This document shows positions 36,172 through 42,518 of a stretch of 42,518 nucleotides of DNA, piece after piece (position 1 is the stretch's first letter; every line of letters begins with the position of its first letter). The stretch is from Aeromonadales bacterium (GTDB lineage Bacteria > Pseudomonadota > Gammaproteobacteria > Enterobacterales > Aeromonadaceae). The DNA is taken from positions 1 through 42,518 of the forward strand of contig JAAYRH010000200.1 in the NCBI GenBank assembly GCA_012518835.1, in the 5' to 3' direction. Both the position numbers and the translations under genes were made by a program. A model generated the notes under the pieces. It did no database searches, was not told where the DNA came from, and saw only the letters and a list, made by a program, of their open reading frames with translations.

Positions 36172-36799
36172 CGAACCAAGGGAAATTGTTCGCTATACGG
36201 CTAACCAACGGCTTAACCATTGGTTGATTGCCCTTAGCTTTGTATTGCTGGCGATATCGGGTCTAGCGCTGTTTCACCCCGCCTTTTTTTGGTTGAGTAA
36301 TGTATTAGGCGGTGGCACTTGGACACGCATCTTACATCCCTTTATTGGGGTGGTGATGTTTGTCAGCTTTTTTAGCTTTGCATTGCGACTGTGGCGCGAT
36401 AACCGCATGACCGCCGAAGACCGTGCTTGGCTAAAAGCCGTGCCTAAGGTGATCTCTCATGAAGAACAAGGAGTGCCCGAAGCGGGCCGCTATAATGGCG
36501 GACAAAAGCTGCTGTACTGGGTACTTATCGTCTTGATGATTGGGCTGCTAGTCTCGGGGGTCTTGATGTGGCGTGCTTATTTCACCTTTCCGGTGGAAGT
36601 GCTGCGTTGGTCGTCGCTATTGCATGCGCTGTTTGCCTTTGTGCTTATTTGCGCCATTATAGTGCACGCTTATGCAGGCATTTGGGTCAAAGGCTCCGTA
36701 CGCGCCATGACCCGAGGCACAGTGACACCCGGCTGGGCATATAAGCACCACCGTAAGTGGTATCGCAAGAAAATGCGCGACTCTAGTACGCTAAAATAA
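36164..36799 (+). CDS. fdnI: Formate dehydrogenase-N gamma subunit, cytochrome b556
   Basis: Four-helix inner-membrane di-heme cytochrome that passes electrons from FdxH to quinone. It has 211 aa (E. coli FdnI 217). The first helix follows [24 protein letters not shown], with His19 matching heme-ligand His18. A second heme region is [14 protein letters not shown], and the last membrane region has [23 protein letters not shown] with the paired distal histidines. The C terminus [13 protein letters not shown] is typical. Start and end of the upstream gene overlap, so fdnG-fdxH-fdnI is one transcription unit. Confidence 0.95.
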   Translation: MANEPREIVRYTANQRLNHWLIALSFVLLAISGLALFHPAFFWLSNVLGGGTWTRILHPFIGVVMFVSFFSFALRLWRDNRMTAEDRAWLKAVPKVISHEEQGVPEAGRYNGGQKLLYWVLIVLMIGLLVSGVLMWRAYFTFPVEVLRWSSLLHALFAFVLICAIIVHAYAGIWVKGSVRAMTRGTVTPGWAYKHHRKWYRKKMRDSSTLK

Positions 36800-36842
36800 A
36801 CGGCTAATGTAGCTATTTATTACCGCACTTTTATTACACTAC

Positions 36843-36878
36843 GCCGTCAAATGAACTGTTTCGTTTGGCGGCCTTTTA
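36843..36878 (+). terminator. Hairpin between fdnI and fdhE
   Basis: GCCGTCAAATG (36843-36853) pairs with CGTTTGGCGGC (36862-36872), with one G-T pair, an 8-base loop, and then CTTTTATC. It looks like an intrinsic terminator 43 bp after fdnI, separating the structural fdn genes from the fdhE-selAB unit. Confidence 0.7.
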
Positions 36879-36959
36879 TCTTTGAGCAAGCGCATTTTGT
36901 GGTCGACTTTTTTCGGCAGCTTCGCGTTTACTCTCGCTCACCTCATTAAAGGAGTGGTT

Positions 36960-37895
36960 ATGCAGCGCATTCTTACTCGTGGCGAAATTGAAACTCTCGA
37001 TCGCACCAGCATTCCCCGACTTATTCTTCCTGCGCCTGATATTTTTAAAATTCGTGCCGAGCGCTTAACTACGCTGGCGCCCGATAACCCCATTAAAGAA
37101 TATTTAGAACTCATTGCATTGCTTAGTGAAGCCCAGCAACACCTGTTAGAGCAAGACTGGGACTTGCCTGCCCTAGATGAGGTGGCATTAGCGCAAGCTC
37201 AAGCCCATGGTATGCCGCCGTTTACTGCTAGCACTCATCAACGAGATAGCATCTGGCGTACCATGCTTAGCGCTTTAGTCGCGCAATTATTGCAGCAAGA
37301 TGCTTTGCCTGACGCTATTCGCAATAATCTAACAAAGCTTGCGAAAGACACCGCCGACTCACCCGATACCATAGAGCAGCAAGCCGATGCGCTATTAGCA
37401 CAAGAGCTAGCAAACCTTGATCTGGCACACGCGCCTTTTATTATGGCGGCTCTACAAGTGTATTGGACCTTATTAGTTATCCGCCTTAACAGTCAGCAAC
37501 TACCGGCGAGCACCCCTTATGGTCTTTGCCCCTGCTGTGGCAGCCAGCCAGTGTCTACTACAGTACAAATGGGCGGGCCTAAAGAACAAATTCGCTATGC
37601 CACCTGCTCTTTATGTGCCACCCAGTGGCATATAGTGCGGGTTAAATGCACCCACTGTGAAGATACCAAAACCATCGCCTATCACACGTTAAGCGAAGGC
37701 TCTGAGGCGGTAAAAGCCGAGTCTTGCGATGCCTGTCAACAGTATCGAAAAATTTTATATCTTAATAAAGAGCAGTTTGCCGAAGCCTTTGCCGATGATT
37801 TAGCCAGCCTAACGCTGGATATTTTAATGGGCGAAGCTAACTACTTTCGCGCAAATAATAACCCCTACTTTTGGCAAGCAGCTGAACCTCAATAA
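36960..37895 (+). CDS. fdhE: FdhE, formate dehydrogenase maturation factor
   Basis: Rubredoxin-like iron- and zinc-binding chaperone needed for periplasmic formate dehydrogenase maturation. The 311-aa product starts at ATG 36960, preceded by AAAGGAG. A TTG start at 36882 would overlap the upstream hairpin and add unrelated residues. E. coli FdhE is 309 aa. Paired CxxC motifs in the second half are CPCCGSQP, CSLCATQW, CTHCEDTK and CDACQQYR. It is coupled to selA through TAATG. Confidence 0.94.
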   Translation: MQRILTRGEIETLDRTSIPRLILPAPDIFKIRAERLTTLAPDNPIKEYLELIALLSEAQQHLLEQDWDLPALDEVALAQAQAHGMPPFTASTHQRDSIWRTMLSALVAQLLQQDALPDAIRNNLTKLAKDTADSPDTIEQQADALLAQELANLDLAHAPFIMAALQVYWTLLVIRLNSQQLPASTPYGLCPCCGSQPVSTTVQMGGPKEQIRYATCSLCATQWHIVRVKCTHCEDTKTIAYHTLSEGSEAVKAESCDACQQYRKILYLNKEQFAEAFADDLASLTLDILMGEANYFRANNNPYFWQAAEPQ

Positions 37896-39319
37896 TGACC
37901 TTATCGACTTCTTCATTGGCGCAGCCAGCAGATTTGCCGGCGTTGGATAAACTCCTGGGGCAAAGCGAGCTAGCATCAGCCATCCAGCACTATGGGCTGA
38001 CTTTAGTAACCCAACAGCTGCGCTTATTACTAGCCCAGTTGCGCAGCCGTGCTGTTGCCCAACAACTGCCCACAGCGGACGTGGAGCCGGCAGCGATTAT
38101 TCAACAGCTTAAGCAGCAGCTAACAACCGTCACCGCATCGAGACTAAAAAGTGTAATTAATCTCACTGGTACTGTGCTGCATACCAACTTAGGCCGCGCC
38201 CTCTTGCCCGACAGTGCGGTTGCCGCGGTAACGCAGGTATTAACTCAACCTACCAATTTAGAGTTTGATTTAACCACCGGTAAACGCGGGGATCGCGACA
38301 GCTTAATTGAAGATCTCATTTGTGAACTAACCGGCGCCGAAGCCGCTACGGTGGTGAATAATAATGCCGCAGCGGTGCTTTTGATGCTGAATGCATTAGC
38401 CTCACAACAAGAAGTGATTGTCTCTCGGGGTGAGCTGGTAGAAATTGGCGGCTCATTTCGTATTCCCGATATAATGAGTAGCGCCGGCAGCACCTTAGTT
38501 GAAGTTGGCACCACGAATCGTACTCATTATGCGGATTATCAGCGCGCCATTAATGAGCACACCGCTATGCTAATGAAGGTCCACTGCAGCAATTATGCGG
38601 TGGTGGGCTTTACTAAAGAAACTACTTTGAACGAGCTGGTCAAATTGGGGCAGCAACATCAAATACCGGTTACTGTCGATTTAGGCAGTGGCACCTTAGT
38701 CGATTTAGCCGAGTGGGGATTGCCCCACGAGCCCACAGTAAAAGAAACGCTGACCGCGGGCGCCGACTTAGTGACTTTTAGTGGCGATAAGCTCTTAGGG
38801 GGCCCGCAAGCGGGTTTTATCGTGGGGCGCAAATCGCTAATTGACATTATTAAAAAGCACCCCCTCAAGCGGGCATTGCGAGTGGGCAAACTCACCATGG
38901 CGGCACTCGAGTCAATATTGGCACTGTATCGCAGCCCGGAGTTATTGCCCGAGCGCTTAACCACACTGGGCTTACTGACTCGCGCGAAAAGTGATATTCA
39001 ACAACAGGCCGAGCAGCTAGCGCCCTCTTTGCAGCAAACATTAGGTAGCGACTATCAAGTAGCTAGTGCGCCTATGCACAGTCAGATTGGCAGTGGCGCC
39101 ATGCCCATTGACTCCCTGCCAAGCTATGGCCTCATAGTGCACTATCTAGGTAGCGCTAAAGCCAGCCGCGCCATTATGGAGCTAGAGCAGTGGTTACGCA
39201 CTCAGGCCACCCCCATCATTGGCCGACTGCATAAAAACGCGCTTTATTTAGATTGTCGTTGCTTAACCTCTGAGCAAGCCCATTTACTCAAAGCAACCTG
39301 GAGCAGTCATCCCTTATGA
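37895..39319 (+). CDS. selA: SelA, L-seryl-tRNA(Sec) selenium transferase
   Basis: PLP enzyme that converts Ser-tRNA(Sec) to Sec-tRNA(Sec) using selenophosphate. It forms a large decamer in E. coli. It has 474 aa (E. coli 463). Visible features are VINLTGTVLHTNLGRALLP, AAAVLLMLNALA, GSFRIPDIM, VEVGTTNRTHYADY, and the PLP-lysine site VTFSGDKLLGGPQAG near residue 305. GRLHKNALYLDCRCL closes the C terminus. The overlapping stops and starts (TAATG with fdhE, ATGA with selB) predict tight translational coupling. Confidence 0.96.
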   Translation: MTLSTSSLAQPADLPALDKLLGQSELASAIQHYGLTLVTQQLRLLLAQLRSRAVAQQLPTADVEPAAIIQQLKQQLTTVTASRLKSVINLTGTVLHTNLGRALLPDSAVAAVTQVLTQPTNLEFDLTTGKRGDRDSLIEDLICELTGAEAATVVNNNAAAVLLMLNALASQQEVIVSRGELVEIGGSFRIPDIMSSAGSTLVEVGTTNRTHYADYQRAINEHTAMLMKVHCSNYAVVGFTKETTLNELVKLGQQHQIPVTVDLGSGTLVDLAEWGLPHEPTVKETLTAGADLVTFSGDKLLGGPQAGFIVGRKSLIDIIKKHPLKRALRVGKLTMAALESILALYRSPELLPERLTTLGLLTRAKSDIQQQAEQLAPSLQQTLGSDYQVASAPMHSQIGSGAMPIDSLPSYGLIVHYLGSAKASRAIMELEQWLRTQATPIIGRLHKNALYLDCRCLTSEQAHLLKATWSSHPL

Positions 39320-41229
39320 TTATTGGTACGGCAGGCCATATTGATCATGGCAAAACCGCCCTAGTTCGGGCACTAACCGGCATTAATACCGACCAATTAA
39401 AAGACGAGCAGCAAAGAGGCATCACCATCAGCTTAGGTTATGCTTATCAGCCGCTCGATCAGGATAGTAGCTTAGGTTTTGTCGATGTACCTGGGCACGA
39501 AAAGCTGATCCACACCATGGTGGCCGGCGCCACAGGGATCGATTATGCCATGCTAGTGGTGGCGGCGGACGATGGCATTATGCCGCAGACCCTTGAGCAT
39601 ATTGCCATCTTGTCGTTACTGGGCTTAGCACAAGGTTGTGTGGTGATTACTAAGCAAGATCAGGCTCAGCCCGAACAACTGGCCCATACTCAAGAGCAAC
39701 TTAGTCAAGCGCTGGCCAATACGTTTTTAGCCACCGCGCCCCAGTTTGTGGTCGACAGCTTATCGGGCAAGGGCATTCGCGCCTTAAGTGACTATTTACA
39801 ACAGCAAGCGCGCCACCAACAAGCTGCGGCCCGCGGGGGGTTATTTCGCTTAGCCATTGATCGGGCCTTTACCTTAAAAGGCCAAGGCACCGTGGTTACC
39901 GGCACTGTACACAGTGGCACTTTTCATTTAACCGAGAACCATACCCAGCTGCGCTTAATGCCCGCTAATATCCCAGTGCGGATACGTAGTATTCATGCGC
40001 AAAACCAGTCTAGCAACCATGCCTACACGGGCCAGCGTTGCGCGTTTAATATCGCCAACATAGCTAAAGAAACGATTAATAGGGGCGACTGGTTAGCCGA
40101 TGCCGCTTGTTTTATACCTTCGCTGCGCATGGATGTGAGTTTGCAATTGCTGACCGGTGTGAGCCAGCAGCTGACGACTTGGACACCGTTACATGTGCAT
40201 GTGGGTGCGGCCCATGTCATGGCACATTTAGTACCTCTTAGCCAAGACGTGGTACAACCTGGGCAGCAGGTACTGGCGCAACTGGTATTTGACAGCCCGC
40301 TGTGCGCCATGCCCGGTGATCATTTTATAATTCGCAACGCTCAAGCACAGCACACCTTAGGCGGTGGCCAAATACTGGATGCTAACGGACCCGATAGAAA
40401 ACGTCGCGCGCCAGCACGCTTGGCGTGGCTTAATGCCATCGTCGACTATCTACATGATTATGAATTACTGCCGTTATTACAGCACGCTCCCTACGGTATA
40501 CCCTATGCCGATTTACAGCGTTTAGTTCCCGAAGATCTTAAGCAAATAGCGCTGCCAGACGGAGCGATATCGCTCACTCCTGCATCTAGCAGACAAGTAC
40601 CCATGCTGATCCATAAAGCCCACTGGCAGCCTTTGCTAAGCCATATTGAAGCCACTCTCGCCCACGCCCATGAACGCTATCCCGATGAGCCCGGTATTGG
40701 TGGCGCGCGTCTGCGCCGCATGACCGATCCTGGTATGCCACTAGCGCTATGGCAGCACGCCTTACACAGCCTAGTGCAACAGCAGCGCCTGTTAGTCAAA
40801 GGGGCTTGGTATCACTTACCTGAGCATACGGTGAGCCTTAATGAGCAAGAGATAAAATTAGCAGAGCAGATATTAATGCAAGCTTACCAAGGAAAATATG
40901 ATCCACCTTGGGTGCGCGATATTGCGGCAAGCTTAGAGGCGCCGGAACAAGATATTCGCCTGCTGGGTCGCAAGCTGGTACAACAAGGTCAGCTTTATCA
41001 AGTGCAGCCCGATTTGTTTTATCATCACCAGCATATAGAGCAATTAGCTCAGCTATTACGCGATGCGACTCAACAAGAAGGCATTAAAGCTGCACAACTT
41101 AGAGATAAATTGGGCTTAGGGCGAAAAAGAACCTTACAAATACTCGAGTTTTTTCAGCGAATTGGCTATAGTCGTCGCCTGCAAGATAAGCATTATGTCC
41201 GCTCCGATCATGCGCTATTTACAAACTAG
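39316..41229 (+). CDS. selB: SelB, selenocysteine-specific elongation factor
   Basis: EF-Tu-like GTPase that delivers Sec-tRNA(Sec) to UGA codons carrying a SECIS hairpin. It has 637 aa (E. coli 614). The G domain has [20 protein letters not shown] (G1), [16 protein letters not shown] (G3) and TKQD (G4) in [10 protein letters not shown]. Domains II and III follow ([24 protein letters not shown]). C-terminal winged-helix repeats, which bind the mRNA hairpin, span roughly residues 430-637 ([25 protein letters not shown] at the end). It is followed by tRNA-Sec 27 bp downstream. Confidence 0.96.
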   Translation: MIIGTAGHIDHGKTALVRALTGINTDQLKDEQQRGITISLGYAYQPLDQDSSLGFVDVPGHEKLIHTMVAGATGIDYAMLVVAADDGIMPQTLEHIAILSLLGLAQGCVVITKQDQAQPEQLAHTQEQLSQALANTFLATAPQFVVDSLSGKGIRALSDYLQQQARHQQAAARGGLFRLAIDRAFTLKGQGTVVTGTVHSGTFHLTENHTQLRLMPANIPVRIRSIHAQNQSSNHAYTGQRCAFNIANIAKETINRGDWLADAACFIPSLRMDVSLQLLTGVSQQLTTWTPLHVHVGAAHVMAHLVPLSQDVVQPGQQVLAQLVFDSPLCAMPGDHFIIRNAQAQHTLGGGQILDANGPDRKRRAPARLAWLNAIVDYLHDYELLPLLQHAPYGIPYADLQRLVPEDLKQIALPDGAISLTPASSRQVPMLIHKAHWQPLLSHIEATLAHAHERYPDEPGIGGARLRRMTDPGMPLALWQHALHSLVQQQRLLVKGAWYHLPEHTVSLNEQEIKLAEQILMQAYQGKYDPPWVRDIAASLEAPEQDIRLLGRKLVQQGQLYQVQPDLFYHHQHIEQLAQLLRDATQQEGIKAAQLRDKLGLGRKRTLQILEFFQRIGYSRRLQDKHYVRSDHALFTN

Positions 41230-41256
41230 CGTTAGCTTGGCATGGTTAATGTAGAT

Positions 41257-41352
41257 GGAAAGTAATCGTATCCGGTGGTGCGGCTGGGCTTCAAACCCAG
41301 TTGGGGGCGTTAGACGTTCCTAGGTAGGTTCGACTCCTACTACTTTCCGCCA
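41257..41352 (+). tRNA. selC: tRNA-Sec (anticodon TCA)
   Basis: 96-nt tRNA with the long variable arm and 8-bp acceptor stem of bacterial tRNA(Sec). The ends GGAAAGTA (41257-41264) and TACTTTCC (41341-41348) pair fully, followed by G and an encoded CCA (41350-41352). The anticodon stem is CTGGG (41284-41288) with CCCAG (41296-41300), and the loop CTTCAAA has the TCA anticodon at 41291-41293, which reads UGA. The T-loop GGTTCGACTCC is intact. The size and layout match E. coli selC (95 nt). It lies between selB and fdhD, and I see no integrated element. Confidence 0.96.
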
Positions 41353-41408
41353 CTACTGCTCTTGCACCCACACGCACTGCCAGTTCCTTTGTGGCACAGG
41401 ACAATACA

Positions 41409-42203
41409 ATGGACGATACGCTGTTTGATGATCTTACTCCTAGCCAAACCGTCACTACCCTTAGCGGCACCCAGCATACGCTAGCCACCGAAATCCCACT
41501 GGCGATTACCATTAATGGCGTGAACCATGTGGTGATGATGGTCAGTCCTTATCAGTTAGACGCCTTTATCATCGGTTTTTTATTAACCGAAGGCATTATT
41601 ACCCATCATCGCGATATTCATGATTTAGAATTTGAGCACCAGCAAAAAGCCATTATTGCTCACGCTACGTTAGCTAATCGCTGCCATCAGCCATGGTTGG
41701 CTAAAAAGCGCAATCTCGCGGGGCGTACCGGCTGTGGTTTATGTGGCATCGAGTCCTTAGCAGCGGCTTTTCCTAGCCTGCCACCATTAGCTGCCAGTGC
41801 GCTACCTAGCACCCAGGCGTTAATGAGTTTGCGCGAACAACTCCCTCAGTGGCAAGTTCTTAATCGAGACTGTGGTGCCTTACACGCCGCCTTTTTTGCC
41901 GATGATGAGGGGCAAATTTTACATGCCAGTGAAGATGTAGGCCGCCATAATGCCTTGGATAAATTATTGGGTTGGCATCATCAGCAGCCCCCACTACCTA
42001 AGGGCATGTTCTTGGTCACTAGCCGCTGCAGTATTGAGCTTATCTTCAAGATGGTGCGTACGCATAATGCCACCTTAGTCACCTTAAGCTCACCAACACA
42101 GCTAGCAGTAGAGCAAGCCCGGCATTATCGACTTAATTTGATCCATATCCCCTATCAGCAGCAGCCACGGGTGTATGCCGGCACCGATATCTCTAGCGTT
42201 TAA
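41409..42203 (+). CDS. fdhD: FdhD, formate dehydrogenase sulfurtransferase
   Basis: Transfers sulfur from the cysteine desulfurase IscS to the molybdenum cofactor of formate dehydrogenase, which is essential for activity. The 264-aa product starts at ATG 41409, with AGGA seven bases upstream. A GTG at 41391 would add six residues. Features are [28 protein letters not shown], the cysteine loop [13 protein letters not shown] (the CxxC active site), [27 protein letters not shown] and [16 protein letters not shown]. It lies 56 bp after tRNA-Sec. Confidence 0.95.
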   Translation: MDDTLFDDLTPSQTVTTLSGTQHTLATEIPLAITINGVNHVVMMVSPYQLDAFIIGFLLTEGIITHHRDIHDLEFEHQQKAIIAHATLANRCHQPWLAKKRNLAGRTGCGLCGIESLAAAFPSLPPLAASALPSTQALMSLREQLPQWQVLNRDCGALHAAFFADDEGQILHASEDVGRHNALDKLLGWHHQQPPLPKGMFLVTSRCSIELIFKMVRTHNATLVTLSSPTQLAVEQARHYRLNLIHIPYQQQPRVYAGTDISSV

Positions 42204-42213
42204 GGAGTACCCA

Positions 42214-42518
42214 TTGGACATTTATTTAGTCGGCGGCGCGGTGCGCGATGCCTTATTAGGATTAAGGGTGGTCGATCGCGATTATGTGGTAGTGGGGGCT
42301 ACGCCCGAGCAATTATTAGCGCTGGGCTATCAGCAAGTAGGTAAAGACTTTCCGGTGTTTTTACATCCAAAAAGCAAAGATGAATATGCCCTAGCACGTA
42401 CCGAGCGCAAGTCGGGCGCAGGCTATACCGGCTTTATTTGTGAATTTGGACCAAATATTACCTTAGAAGAAGATCTGGCTCGCCGCGACCTCACCATTAA
42501 TGCCATTGCCCAAGATGA
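42214..42518 (+). CDS. cca: CCA-adding enzyme (tRNA nucleotidyltransferase), 5' part
   Basis: Adds or repairs the 3' CCA of tRNAs. Only the first 101 codons are in the window and the gene runs off the right edge. The start is a TTG with AAGGAG (42202-42207) six bases upstream, giving [38 protein letters not shown]. Family motifs are GGAVRD, the catalytic [32 protein letters not shown] and [11 protein letters not shown]. It matches E. coli Cca closely. It is likely co-transcribed with fdhD, and in E. coli it follows ygiM instead. Confidence 0.95.
   Translation, partial: MDIYLVGGAVRDALLGLRVVDRDYVVVGATPEQLLALGYQQVGKDFPVFLHPKSKDEYALARTERKSGAGYTGFICEFGPNITLEEDLARRDLTINAIAQD

Noticed and set aside
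36882..36959. TTG-started extension of fdhE
   Set aside because: It runs through the terminator hairpin region and lacks family similarity. ATG 36960 has a strong AAAGGAG.
1..42518. CRISPR array, prophage, insertion sequence with transposase, toxin-antitoxin or defence island
   Set aside because: I found no regularly spaced repeats, no phage or transposase motifs and no defence gene families. Nearly all DNA is accounted for by core genes.

Overview
The window is a contiguous piece of a gammaproteobacterial chromosome. Protein matches recalled from memory (ParC, ParE, FdnG, RdgB, HldE, LpxL, CpdA) are close to Escherichia coli, but paired pilT/pilU, a DUF4426 protein, DUF47-PiT and a selenocysteine gene cluster suggest a marine or aquatic lineage. 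An Aeromonadaceae relative such as Oceanisphaera, Oceanimonas or Zobellella is my inference, not something the sequence proves. Gene density is high. There are no rRNAs, phages, transposase genes or CRISPR arrays.

Layout. (1) 22-2184, minus strand: the twitching ATPases pilT-pilU. (2) 2217-8263, plus strand: yggS-proC-yggT-yggU-DUF4426-rdgB-hemW-zapD-yacG-mutT, a tight housekeeping run ending at a bidirectional terminator. (3) 8461-15356, minus strand: parC, parE, yqiA, cpdA, DUF1249 (yqiB-like) and nudF, with tolC divergent from nudF. This is the classic parE-yqiA-cpdA-yqiB-nudF-tolC neighbourhood. (4) 15572-16897: tolC, interrupted by one in-frame TAA about 40 codons before its expected end. 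(5) 17027-25455: a SulP transporter, then hldE (minus), lpxL (plus), and glnE and ygiF (minus). (6) 25625-28308: DUF47 regulator, PiT phosphate transporter and a YgiM-type SH3 protein. (7) 28309-28796: a 488-bp intergenic region with a terminator, a roughly 270-bp palindromic repeat element resembling a MITE, and an inverted repeat at the putA promoter. (8) 28797-31961: putA. (9) 32160-42203: a formate dehydrogenase and selenocysteine block, fdnG (with an in-frame TGA selenocysteine codon and SECIS hairpin), fdxH, fdnI, fdhE, selA, selB, tRNA-Sec (selC) and fdhD. (10) The 5' part of cca runs off the right edge.

How the genes work together. The last 10 kb holds nearly everything needed to make one selenoenzyme: the Fdh-N catalytic, electron-transfer and cytochrome b subunits, two maturation factors (FdhE, FdhD), and the decoding set SelA, SelB and tRNA-Sec with a SECIS signal just after the UGA. 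Only selD (selenophosphate synthetase) is not in the window. Compared with E. coli, where ygiM lies next to cca, this block together with putA sits between them. The remaining genes serve cell division (zapD), chromosome decatenation (parCE), LPS synthesis (hldE, lpxL), nitrogen control (glnE), phosphate uptake (pit) and nucleotide-pool cleaning (rdgB, mutT, nudF).

The most notable observations are the tolC nonsense codon, the self-contained selenocysteine module, the nested palindromic repeat upstream of putA with a related fragment near 8.27 kb, and a perfect 20-bp palindrome in the nudF/tolC intergenic region.
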